This document shows, piece by piece, positions 44,597 to 51,783 of a stretch of 51,783 nucleotides of DNA (the first letter of the stretch is position 1; each line of letters opens with the position of its first letter). Both the position numbers and the translations under genes were made by a program. The stretch is taken from assembly GCA_023137315.1 (NCBI GenBank), contig JAGLPP010000014.1, forward strand, positions 1-51,783. Direction: 5' to 3'. The notes under the pieces were generated by a model. The model had not been told where the DNA came from. It worked only from the letters and a program-made list of their open reading frames with translations, and did not search any database. Origin of the DNA: Bacteriovoracaceae bacterium (GTDB lineage Bacteria > Bdellovibrionota > Bacteriovoracia > Bacteriovoracales > Bacteriovoracaceae).

Positions 44597-44815
44597 TCAG
44601 GCCCGTGCCGTCCCTGGTTCTTCGGACTTTTCTTCCTCATTTTCCTTGGAGGTCTTTTTCGTTTTTTTGGGTTTGGAATTAGCCAAACCTGCTTCAAGAA
44701 GAATCCGTTCTTTTTCAGGGCCATTTATCCAACTGCGACTCATGCTACGAACTCCATAGCGGCCTGAGCGCTTCTTGACTATCATGTATTTATCCGTTTT
44801 TTTAATAACTTCCAT
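44597..44815 (-). CDS. small basic protein, unknown
   Basis: 72 residues. The first ~45 residues look folded (EVIKKTDKYMIVKKRSGRYG, RSMSRSWINGPEKERILLEAG) and the last ~25 are a charged Lys/Glu tail, perhaps disordered. No signal peptide or family seen. A perfect GGAGG lies 8 bases before the ATG, so it is probably expressed. The basic composition would fit nucleic-acid or ribosome contact, but this is a guess. Confidence 0.65.
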   Translation of the reverse strand: MEVIKKTDKYMIVKKRSGRYGVRSMSRSWINGPEKERILLEAGLANSKPKKTKKTSKENEEEKSEEPGTARA

Positions 44816-44895
44816 TTTTTAAACCTCCAACAGATGGACTCTATTATTTTAGCCAGATTAACGGAGTTAATCAATACGCAAGTCCCCCACTGTTC

Positions 44896-44928
44896 AAAAA
44901 AAAGGCCGCTCTTTGTATCGAGCGGCCT
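44896..44928 (-). terminator. intrinsic terminator of the 44972 barrel gene
   Basis: AGGCCGCTC (44903-44911) pairs with GAGCGGCCT (44920-44928) around an 8-base loop. On the minus strand it is followed by a T run (44896-44903 as A on plus). It lies 44 bases after the stop of the minus-strand gene. Confidence 0.88.
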
Positions 44929-44971
44929 AAAACCAAAAAACTTTTTATTAACAAACAAATTACGGAGCGTG

Positions 44972-46012
44972 CTATTCCCTATCAATCAGTTTTTCTTTTG
45001 CATAATCATAGTATTCATTAAAATCAAGGGCCTTGGAAACACCTACAATGTAGTAACTTCGATCAGATTCTTCATTAATTCTCATTTGAGTGAACCAGCT
45101 AAGACCCAATTCACTGCTAAGCGGTCCACTTGCCCTTACCATTACAGTACTTCCAGGTTGTGTCCAAAACGAAGTGGCAGAACGCGTGTTATCAAACTCC
45201 TCAGACATATACTGATAGGATACATTAACCTTGATACCTGATTTATCGCCAGTCAAAACTTCAACGATATCAGCTTCAACTCCCCCAAGGGCCTTAAAAC
45301 CATCTTCATCATCCTTAATCACTTCACCAAGAAATTTAACCATTCTATCAGAAGCAATGGCCACATCATAAGTGACAGCACCCTTTAAAAAGCTGGTGTC
45401 ATCATGCTGTTCGACTGCCGCTTCAACACAAACATTTTCAAAAAATTTCCTTGAAACCTTGACTTCAAGATAATTAAAATCAAAATCCCTTCGAAATGCA
45501 TCAGCTTCCTCAATATCTGAAACAGAACCGGCCGAAACTATAACGTCACCATGCTGGGTTTTTAATTTTAAACGTCCACCGTCAATCCAACCGGTTCCGG
45601 AAAGACCAGCAGACTGAAAAAGTCCGTTTTCAATTGGAATGGCACCAATCTGAAGAGTGTGATCCTCCATCCTCTGTTGAATATATACATTTCTCACATT
45701 AAGTGTCGGATCAAATTCGTCGTTTGGACTATCCATATCCTCGAATGTATCCCAGTTTCCAGCAAAAGTTTCGCCGCTTCTTGCGATACCGATAACCTGA
45801 AAAGAGCCGTCGACATCAAGAACCATCTTCAAAGTCAGATGCGACTGAAGATTAGTACCATCAGTTTTTGGAAGATGCAGTGCTCTTGTGGAAACTTTGC
45901 CAGTCATATTAAAACTGACATCAACATCCTCATTCTCAGTTCCCAAAACGGCCGTTGTAAGCATTGGAACTGCACATAAACCAATAATCATTGCTTTTCT
46001 GAACTTATTCAC
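44972..46012 (-). CDS. outer-membrane or envelope protein, barrel-like
   Basis: 346 residues from the GTG at 46012, which has AGGAGG at good spacing. A signal peptide of about 24 residues (ending near TTAVLG) is followed by alternating strands with many charged and aromatic residues, like a small porin; a late strand reads SYYIVGVSKALDF. The end, EKLIDRE, is not a classical barrel signal, so the last strand may be followed by a short tail. A longer frame to 46075 is not supported. No substrate can be assigned. Divergent from the response regulator at 46272, which may control it. Confidence 0.78.
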   Translation of the reverse strand: MNKFRKAMIIGLCAVPMLTTAVLGTENEDVDVSFNMTGKVSTRALHLPKTDGTNLQSHLTLKMVLDVDGSFQVIGIARSGETFAGNWDTFEDMDSPNDEFDPTLNVRNVYIQQRMEDHTLQIGAIPIENGLFQSAGLSGTGWIDGGRLKLKTQHGDVIVSAGSVSDIEEADAFRRDFDFNYLEVKVSRKFFENVCVEAAVEQHDDTSFLKGAVTYDVAIASDRMVKFLGEVIKDDEDGFKALGGVEADIVEVLTGDKSGIKVNVSYQYMSEEFDNTRSATSFWTQPGSTVMVRASGPLSSELGLSWFTQMRINEESDRSYYIVGVSKALDFNEYYDYAKEKLIDRE

Positions 46013-46271
46013 GTTTTTCCTCCTGTCTTTAACTCTGTAATGTACTTCGATGGAAAATCTCCAGCACATTAACACAACGCAGGAGAATTACACTCATATT
46101 CTGACATTATGCGAAAAACTACATGCTTAAATTTTTTTTATTTACTCTGGCAATGATTTTCAGACAAAAACACTTCTGTCGTGTTAACAATTTTATTGTT
46201 TTTTCCACATCTCAAACTATTGGAATAATCATCAAAACATTATAAAATTTTTTCCTACCAAGGGAACAAAT
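46013..46271. promoter_or_regulatory. divergent intergenic region
   Basis: Between the barrel gene and the response regulator. It is A+T-rich with long T and A runs. A short hairpin, AACAAT (46186-46191) with ATTGTT (46195-46200), sits in it. AAGGGAAC precedes the regulator's ATG. It should hold promoters for both genes; no clear -35/-10 pair can be picked with confidence. Confidence 0.4.
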
Positions 46272-46946
46272 ATGACAAATTCAAATCTGCTTGTTATCGA
46301 AGACGAAATTTCCATTCTTTATTTTTTTGCAGAAGAGGCAAGGGAAGTTTTTTCCAATGTTTACATGGCCTCGAACATTTCAATGGCGAAAGAAATTTTA
46401 TCATCCCACAAAATACACGCAATTTTAACCGACAACCATCTTCCTGACGGAGAGGCAATTGATCTTCTTGAAAAATTAAGCTCAAACAAAACATATATCC
46501 CCTCAGTTGTTATAACCGCATTTGCAAACAAAAATCTTCTAATCAGGGCCGTCAACACACACATTGTACAATTTCTTGAAAAACCTTCCGGTATAAAAAC
46601 ATTAAAAGAATCATTAATTAATCTTAAAAAATATACCTCCCAATATCACAAGCATACAAAATTGGTTGAAAACTACACCTTGTCGAAACAGACATCCTTT
46701 AACCTGAAAAACGCCTACGGCATATCCAACCGGGAACTGGAAATAATTTCCAATGCACTTCACCCCTTGGAAAACAGCTCTATTGCATCAGAACTGGGTA
46801 TAGCACGCGGAACTGTCCGTAGACACCTGGAAAATATTTTTAAAAAACTTGAGATAACTTCACGTACAGAACTTCGTGATTTTGTAAAAAATTTAAACAG
46901 AACAACACCGCAAAATTCACCTTTTCAATGCCCGCAGGTGATCTAA
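46272..46946 (+). CDS. LuxR/FixJ-type response regulator
   Basis: 224 residues. Receiver domain with EDE near the N-terminus, the phospho-acceptor Asp in AILTDNHLPDG, a Thr in VVITAFA and Lys in FLEKPSG. The C-terminal helix-turn-helix (ISNRELEIISNAL, SSIASELGIARGTVRRHLENIFKKL) is of the LuxR/NarL type. No sensor kinase lies next to it, so its partner is elsewhere. It may regulate the divergent barrel gene. Convergent with the J-domain gene with a 1-base gap. Confidence 0.9.
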   Translation: MTNSNLLVIEDEISILYFFAEEAREVFSNVYMASNISMAKEILSSHKIHAILTDNHLPDGEAIDLLEKLSSNKTYIPSVVITAFANKNLLIRAVNTHIVQFLEKPSGIKTLKESLINLKKYTSQYHKHTKLVENYTLSKQTSFNLKNAYGISNRELEIISNALHPLENSSIASELGIARGTVRRHLENIFKKLEITSRTELRDFVKNLNRTTPQNSPFQCPQVI

Positions 46947-46947
46947 A

Positions 46948-48171
46948 TCAGGCAGCCTTTTTGGTCTTCATAATTTTTTCATAGGCATTTTTAATTCTGA
47001 TAAACTCTTCATGTGCCATCTTTTTATCGTTGGCATCGGATATGCGATCAGGATGCTTTTCCATGGCCAGCCCCTTATATCGCTTCTTGATTCTTCTAAT
47101 CGAACAATTGATATCACAACCAAGAATCTCGTAGGCATCATCCAACTGCACTCCACCTATATTGATTCCACCTTTTTTTTGTTCACGCTCTTTTTGCTGC
47201 TGTTTTTTTGACTGTTCTTTTTGCCTTTGCCTGGCCTTTTCGTATTTTTGCTTCCTGTTTTCCTCATCCCTTCTTCGTCTTTCTTCATCTCTTTTTCGTC
47301 TTTCTTCATGAATTTTATTAAGATGTTCATTTCCAAGTTTATTTATTTTGCGAAGGATAGCTATCACTTCATCTATCACTTCCTGCGGCCCCCTGAACGT
47401 AAAATTTGGTTTTCTAATAATGCTCATAATGGCCGTATGCTTTTTAATTTCCCCAATCTTCGCAAGTCTTGATAAATCCTCATTTGCCCGAAAAACGATC
47501 TCGTCCAAAAGAAATTTCTGACTGGCACCACTTTTCAAAAGAACCAGAAACTCCACTGCCTTATAAATCCGTTTCCCACTCACTCCCCTCATTCTCTCAA
47601 TCATCCTTGTTACGGTGGAACTTCCCCTGATGGCATCTTCAATAAAAAGATCAACTAACACATATGATTTGATAATCCTTCCAATTTCCTGAAATGGGAG
47701 TATCTCCAGTTTCGCTTCCGACACAAGAAAAACTTCAAGATTTAAAAGTTTTTTGGCATCCGAAAGAATAAATTGTGCTGAAACATTACAACCTGTCACC
47801 TTTTCAAGAGCATCTCCAATCGCCCTTAAATATTTCAAACTCCCTTCATTCACAGATTGTAAAAATCTATAACTTTTTAAAATCTTCTGATTATCAGGCC
47901 TCCTGGCCAGACTTTCTTCGAGAATCTTCAGCGTCTTGCATTTACCTGCAGCACCACTATCATTTTTACGCTTGTCGCGATTTATTTCATACCACCTGTC
48001 AAACAATCCAAATTCCATGAGCTTTTGTCGAACAAGCCTGTTAAATCCCTTGTTCCAGCTATCCTCGCTTCTTTGCCCGTTACGACGTCCTGTTTTATGT
48101 AAAACAACATATGCAATAAACATTGCAATAAAAAAAGAGACCGGAATTATAAAAAAAAGTCCTGTCGACAT
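46948..48171 (-). CDS. membrane-anchored J-domain (DnaJ-like) protein
   Basis: About 407 residues. N-terminal membrane span (~5-26), then a helical middle region of ~270 residues without a known family. A highly charged stretch follows (residues ~295-335, many R/K/E/Q, likely a helix), and then a C-terminal J domain (~345-400) with the diagnostic HPD motif (EKHPDRISD). The J domain should stimulate an Hsp70/DnaK at the membrane. The ATG at 48171 has GGAGGA upstream. It is not DnaJ itself; it lacks the zinc-finger and substrate domains. Confidence 0.9.
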   Translation of the reverse strand: MSTGLFFIIPVSFFIAMFIAYVVLHKTGRRNGQRSEDSWNKGFNRLVRQKLMEFGLFDRWYEINRDKRKNDSGAAGKCKTLKILEESLARRPDNQKILKSYRFLQSVNEGSLKYLRAIGDALEKVTGCNVSAQFILSDAKKLLNLEVFLVSEAKLEILPFQEIGRIIKSYVLVDLFIEDAIRGSSTVTRMIERMRGVSGKRIYKAVEFLVLLKSGASQKFLLDEIVFRANEDLSRLAKIGEIKKHTAIMSIIRKPNFTFRGPQEVIDEVIAILRKINKLGNEHLNKIHEERRKRDEERRRRDEENRKQKYEKARQRQKEQSKKQQQKEREQKKGGINIGGVQLDDAYEILGCDINCSIRRIKKRYKGLAMEKHPDRISDANDKKMAHEEFIRIKNAYEKIMKTKKAA

Positions 48172-48270
48172 CAATTCCTCCAAAAGACATCAATCCAGTA
48201 TATTTTTCGGCAAAAAAACACATTCACATTAAAAAAATTAAATTGATAAATTTTGTCTGCTATTTTTATC

Positions 48271-48299
48271 TTGTTTACGCTTGAGCATGAAGTTAATAT
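48271..48299 (+). promoter_or_regulatory. candidate sigma-70 promoter for the MFS gene
   Basis: TTGTTT (48271-48276) and TAATAT (48294-48299) are 17 bases apart, about 25 bases before the ATG. An AGGT site lies between. The match to the sigma-70 consensus is fair. Confidence 0.45.
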
Positions 48300-48323
48300 A
48301 ACCACCCTGTAACAGGTACAATT

Positions 48324-49481
48324 ATGACTAAAAAACACATCCTATGGCAGTTTATTCTCCTATCCTATCTGGGACTTTTTTCCTTTGGCTTGATTGATAA
48401 TTCCCGCGGACCTGTATATCCTGAAATCCTCCAGGGTTTCAATGTACTTCCATCAAAGGGTTCCTGGATTTTTTCATTAAGTTCACTGGCCGGACTTGTC
48501 ACAACACTTTCTGGAAATCTTTGGCTTCGATCCTTCAGCACAATATATTCACTTCGAATATTTCTCCTGTTTCAGGCAATGGGGGCCTTCGGTATCGGTT
48601 TTTCCGCAATATATGGATTCAGCTTTCCCTTGCTGCTTCTGGCATCTTTTATCCTCGGTCTCTCCTCGGGAGGAATTGGAATCTGCACCAACATCATGAT
48701 TTCCCAGAGTGTTCCCAAACGGCTCCGAAGAAAGACCTATGCCGGTCTTCACGCCATGTATGGAATAGCATCACTTTTTGCCCCCATCTTTCTTTCCATT
48801 ACGTCCAGATCGGACATTGATTGGAAACATCACTTTTACCTTGTGGCATTCATCCCACTATGCATATTCATTTTAAGTTTCTTTCTTAATATAAAAAAAG
48901 ATAAACATTGCCTGAAAGTCATCACCCAAAAAATCAAATTTACCAACGTATATAAAATCTGCCTGATCTTCTCCCTCTATGTTGCGAGCGAAATCATTGT
49001 CTCCAGCAGACTTGTCTACTATCTCGAAGAAACATATAAGTGGGACAAAACATCTGCGTCTCTCTACCTGAGCATATTTTTCTTTCTCCTTTTATTTGGG
49101 AGACTGTCCTTCTCAATGATTTCCTTTCCAGGCAAAAGCTATAACTGGCTCAAAGCATCACTGATAATTTCCCTGGTACTTTTCGTTGTTGGACTTTTCA
49201 TCCACCCCATCGCGCTGGCGGTACTGGGACTTTCCCAATCTTTTTTCTTTCCATGCGCAATGGACTGGCTCTATGAAAAACATGGAAAACTTGCTGACTC
49301 CATCATGCCATTGGTAATGACAATCATGGCAATAACACTGATCTGTATGCATTGGGCCGTGGGACTAATCGCCTCGTTCTCAAATATTCATCACGCCATG
49401 TTTCTGGGGCCTGTATTTGCCGTTATCTCGCTCTGTCTTCTTTTCACGGAAAGGCCGCACCTTCCCGACAAAAAACTCTGA
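48324..49481 (+). CDS. MFS-type transporter
   Basis: 385 residues with about eleven to twelve membrane spans and a central cytoplasmic loop (~residues 190-215). The segment RLRRKTYAGLHAMYG fits the loop and helix 4-5 region of major facilitator proteins. Substrate unknown. An AGGTACAATT element precedes the ATG. It is followed by a small membrane protein 45 bases later. Confidence 0.82.
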   Translation: MTKKHILWQFILLSYLGLFSFGLIDNSRGPVYPEILQGFNVLPSKGSWIFSLSSLAGLVTTLSGNLWLRSFSTIYSLRIFLLFQAMGAFGIGFSAIYGFSFPLLLLASFILGLSSGGIGICTNIMISQSVPKRLRRKTYAGLHAMYGIASLFAPIFLSITSRSDIDWKHHFYLVAFIPLCIFILSFFLNIKKDKHCLKVITQKIKFTNVYKICLIFSLYVASEIIVSSRLVYYLEETYKWDKTSASLYLSIFFFLLLFGRLSFSMISFPGKSYNWLKASLIISLVLFVVGLFIHPIALAVLGLSQSFFFPCAMDWLYEKHGKLADSIMPLVMTIMAITLICMHWAVGLIASFSNIHHAMFLGPVFAVISLCLLFTERPHLPDKKL

Positions 49482-49526
49482 TTTTCCTTTTACAAACCGA
49501 AAAAAAATTTTTAATCTTTCGTACAT

Positions 49527-49733
49527 ATGTTTTTTTCAAAAAAAGAATTTACATTACTTTTAATCATTCTGTGGGCCATAATGCTTCTGCTTTTCTGGGC
49601 CGGTTTTCTGGCAAAAAATATTTTCGCAGAAAATTATAACTTCGTTTATCTTATTATTATTCCACTACTTCTAATCTCTGCAATTTCCATCACTTCCTTG
49701 AATGCCTACCTTTTAAAAAAGTACAAAAAATAG
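49527..49733 (+). CDS. small two-span membrane protein, unknown
   Basis: 68 residues with two predicted spans (~8-28 and ~38-60) and a Lys-rich end (LLKKYKK). No ribosome binding site is obvious, so expression may depend on the upstream MFS transcript. No family recognised. It may be a helper of the transporter or an independent small protein. Confidence 0.55.
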   Translation: MFFSKKEFTLLLIILWAIMLLLFWAGFLAKNIFAENYNFVYLIIIPLLLISAISITSLNAYLLKKYKK

Positions 49734-49971
49734 AGACTTCTCACCGCCCATGATTGTTGGCGCTTCAACTGGTATCTATTGATTTTTTGTTTATGGATGA
49801 AAAACCGGAAAGAAATTTTTTTTTCGCTAACATAGCAATTTCATTATAGTCAGAATCGGGATCAAGATGGTTTATTAAGATAACCTCCTGATTTTACGAA
49901 TAACCAGCAAAAAATCAATCCTAGTCTAGGGTGTAAACTACTAATAGGTAAAAGAAAGATAAGGGGTCGTT

Positions 49972-50055
49972 ATGATAAAACCTGTTTTATCGAACACTGT
50001 TAATACAACACGGCAAAACCTGTCTATCTACCGCGACTCAATAAAAAGCAGTTAA
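49972..50055 (+). CDS. possible 27-residue peptide ORF
   Basis: ATG at 49972 with AAGGGG 5 bases upstream, then 27 codons (MIKPVLSNTVNTTRQNLSIY and seven more) to TAA. The good ribosome binding site is its only support. It could be chance, a leader peptide, or the stump of a larger gene. Confidence 0.3.
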   Translation: MIKPVLSNTVNTTRQNLSIYRDSIKSS

Positions 50056-50080
50056 ATATAATTTAGCGTTATACCGATAA
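50053..50080 (+). promoter_or_regulatory. candidate sigma-28 (FliA-type) promoter
   Basis: TAAA (50053-50056) and ACCGATAA (50073-50080) are 16 bases apart. The FliA consensus is TAAA, 15 bases, GCCGATAA, so the -10 matches 7 of 8 with one extra spacer base. The Ig-repeat lipoprotein starts about 53 bases after it. Confidence 0.45.
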
Positions 50081-50132
50081 GATATGACAGGAATATGCAG
50101 GCAAGTACGTAATTTCAACGAGGAAAGTTTTT

Positions 50133-51783
50133 GTGCATATGTGTGTTTTTTTAAAGAAAAATTTTTTATTCTTTATTTTATTAATATTAAATTTATTTTT
50201 AGTGACCAGTTGTTTAAAAAAACCACTTGAAATAACAAATCCCGCTTTATTGACCAATCCTCCAATCGAAATTATTTTCGTTAATTCTCCAAACGAAATT
50301 ATTTTGGTCGATCCGGCGAGTTCTCCGGGAAACGATACGACATTAGAGGTTCAAATAACAGGAGTTGATTCCGGCAATACGATAGGTCTATATTCCGATA
50401 TAAATTGCACAGCAACAGAAATACAAAATGGAGTTGCATCCAGTGCGACAATAAATTTAACAACACCTGTGTTGTCCGAAGGCAGTTATACGTTCTACGC
50501 AAAATCGACAGATCCAAAGGGCAATCAATCAGATTGTTCCGTGGCAAATGTGACCTACGAACTTGATCTAACAGCACCGGATGCTCCGGGTGGATTGAAT
50601 TTAATTGATCCGGCGAGTTCACCAGGAAACGATATAACACTGGAAGTTCAAGTAACCGGAGTTGTGTTTGGCGATACTGTGGAATTGTATTCCGATGGTA
50701 CTTGCTCAACGCTTGTTCAAAGTGGTGAGGCATTCGGTGTAGCTGTTAATTTAACGACACCAGTGTTGTCTGAGGGCAGTCATACATTTTACGCAAAATC
50801 GACAGATCCGGTTGGAAATACATCGCTATGTTCTTTAGCCTATGTGTCTTATGAGCTTGATCTGACGGACCCACCTGTTCCGAGTGGATTAAGTCTGTTT
50901 GATCCAACAAGTTCACCGGCCAATGATACGACTCCAGAAATACAAATAACCGGAGTTGTTTCAGGAAATACGATAAGCCTGTATTCCGACGTAAATTGTA
51001 CAGCAACAATGCAAAGTGGAGTTGCATCTGGAGCAACAATTAACCTGACAACTTCTGAATTAGTTGATGGTGATTATACATTTTATGCAAAAGCAGTGGA
51101 GCCTTCTGGAAATTCATCCACCTGTTCAAGTGCCAACGTAATGTATACGTTAAATACAACATTACCATCCGCTCCAAGTGGATTGAGTCTGGTTGATCCG
51201 GCAAGTTCGCCAGGAAACGATACAACGCTGGAAGTTCAGATAACCGGAGTGGTATCAGGCAATACGATAGACATGTATTCGGATATAAATTGTACAGCTA
51301 CAGTGCAAAGTGGAGTTGCATCCAGTGCGACAATAAATTTAACAACACCTGTGTTGACTGAAGGCAGCTATACGTTCTACGCAAAATCAACAGATCCTGC
51401 GAGTAATTCATCAGCTTGTTCAGCTGCAAGTGTGTTTTATGAGCTTGATCTAACAGACCCTCCTGTTCCAAGTGGATTGAGCCTGGTCGATCCTGCAAGT
51501 TCACCGGGAAACGATACAACTCCGGAAATTCAAATCAGCGGAGTTGAGTCAGGCGACACGATAAGCCTGTATTCCAACATAAGTTGTACCGCAACAGTGC
51601 AAAGTGGAGTTGCATCCGGTACGACAATAAATTTAATAACACCTGTGCTGGCCGAAAACAGCTATACGTTCTACGCAAAATCAACAGATCCGGCGAGTAA
51701 TCAATCAAGTTGTTCTGCGGTGAGTGTGTTTTATGAGCTTGATTTGACGGGGCCGGCTGCTCCGAGCGGATTAAGTTTAATTG
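50133..51783 (+). CDS. large lipoprotein of tandem Ig-like repeats (5' part)
   Basis: The plus-strand frame from 50133 stays open to the window end (550 codons and one base). A GTG at 50133 has AGGAAAG 5 bases upstream; ATG 50139 is an alternative. Signal peptide ending in lipobox LVTSC (Cys near residue 28), then a short linker and five full copies of a 98-99 residue Ig-like unit, with a sixth starting at the last base. Each unit runs from DPASSPGND to PSGLSL and contains two Cys that could pair. Such surface proteins often act in adhesion or prey/host contact; function here is inferred only. Minus-strand frames across it are shadows. Confidence 0.85.
   Translation, partial: MHMCVFLKKNFLFFILLILNLFLVTSCLKKPLEITNPALLTNPPIEIIFVNSPNEIILVDPASSPGNDTTLEVQITGVDSGNTIGLYSDINCTATEIQNGVASSATINLTTPVLSEGSYTFYAKSTDPKGNQSDCSVANVTYELDLTAPDAPGGLNLIDPASSPGNDITLEVQVTGVVFGDTVELYSDGTCSTLVQSGEAFGVAVNLTTPVLSEGSHTFYAKSTDPVGNTSLCSLAYVSYELDLTDPPVPSGLSLFDPTSSPANDTTPEIQITGVVSGNTISLYSDVNCTATMQSGVASGATINLTTSELVDGDYTFYAKAVEPSGNSSTCSSANVMYTLNTTLPSAPSGLSLVDPASSPGNDTTLEVQITGVVSGNTIDMYSDINCTATVQSGVASSATINLTTPVLTEGSYTFYAKSTDPASNSSACSAASVFYELDLTDPPVPSGLSLVDPASSPGNDTTPEIQISGVESGDTISLYSNISCTATVQSGVASGTTINLITPVLAENSYTFYAKSTDPASNQSSCSAVSVFYELDLTGPAAPSGLSLI
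50310..51782 (+). repeat. five tandem 294/297-bp repeats
   Basis: Repeat units start at the GAT codon at 50310, 50607, 50901, 51195 and 51489; the next begins at 51783. Unit length is 297 for the first and 294 for the rest, always a multiple of three. Some blocks are near-identical between copies, for example GTGCAAAGTGGAGTTGCATC in copies 4 and 5. This favours recombination and copy-number change without frameshift. Confidence 0.9.

Larger units (their letters stand above)
49734..50132. other. 399-base intergenic region; no full gene
   Basis: This stretch holds a candidate micro-ORF (49972-50055), a candidate sigma-28 promoter (50053-50080) and an 11-base palindrome CCTAGTCTAGG (49920-49930). 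An AAGGGG site precedes the micro-ORF. Nothing resembling a known riboswitch was identified. Confidence 0.5.

Noticed and set aside
49920-49930. Palindrome CCTAGTCTAGG
   Set aside because: Could be an operator but 11 bases is not beyond chance in this window; no second copy seen.
50299-51519. Four minus-strand frames of 61-144 residues across the Ig repeats
   Set aside because: They mirror the tandem repeats of the plus-strand lipoprotein and repeat the same shadow pattern in each unit; no ribosome binding sites or recognisable features.

Overview
The window looks like chromosomal DNA of a low-GC, motile, Gram-negative bacterium. The signs are many signal peptides and lipoboxes, outer-membrane barrels (one ending in a classical terminal Phe), TatC, two methyl-accepting chemotaxis proteins, PilZ and HD-GYP proteins, GGAG-type ribosome binding sites, and a repeat-rich Ig-like lipoprotein. 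The gene mix is compatible with a Bdellovibrionota/Bacteriovorax-like lineage, but this is a judgement from gene style; no rRNA or other phylogenetic marker was available. No tRNA, rRNA, CRISPR array, insertion sequence or prophage was seen.

Layout. 1-8.5 kb: the 3' end of an unknown gene and a shared terminator; a two-gene operon for an outer-membrane barrel and a ~1,383-residue lipoprotein; a PilZ protein; a LysR regulator with an MBL-fold hydrolase; a small secreted protein. 8.5-18.3 kb: a DJ-1/PfpI protein, then a compact biosynthetic island with four radical SAM enzymes (three of the B12-binding-like type), a DegT-type aminotransferase, an SDR and two polytopic membrane proteins, with overlapping reading frames. 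18.3-24.7 kb: a DUF523 protein with a shortened DUF1722, a Na/Pi-cotransporter-like protein, a small winged-helix-like protein, an operon coding for an RfbH/E1 3-dehydrase with a ferredoxin-less E3-like reductase and TatC, and ClpP. 24.7-33.3 kb: a probable partner-switching signalling module (STAS-like protein with zinc ribbon, GHKL-type ATPase, FecR-domain/barrel protein, SpoIIE-type phosphatase, HD-GYP response regulator) and a chemoreceptor.

33.3-39.7 kb holds the most interesting locus: an AmmeMemoRadiSam operon. In transcription order it encodes the radical SAM enzyme; a 50-codon Tat-signal micro-protein linked by 4- and 13-base overlaps; a lipoprotein that fuses Memo and AMMECR1 domains; a 1,149-residue membrane protein joining a degenerate spermidine-synthase-like region, an FMN-binding domain and a NosR/NapH-type 4Fe-4S region; and a 94-residue single-span protein. 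My inference is a cell-envelope redox or modification system acting on, or using, the exported peptide.

39.8-51.8 kb: a stand-alone Cache protein beside a Cache chemoreceptor, paired small secreted paralogues, a SpoU methyltransferase, a barrel protein, a LuxR-type response regulator, a membrane-anchored J-domain protein, an MFS transporter, and the start of a lipoprotein made of 98-residue Ig-like repeats behind a candidate sigma-28 promoter. The gene runs off the end of the window. Most genes sit in short operons with 1-4 base overlaps (TAATG, ATGA, GTGA, TTGA), and many convergent pairs touch or overlap.
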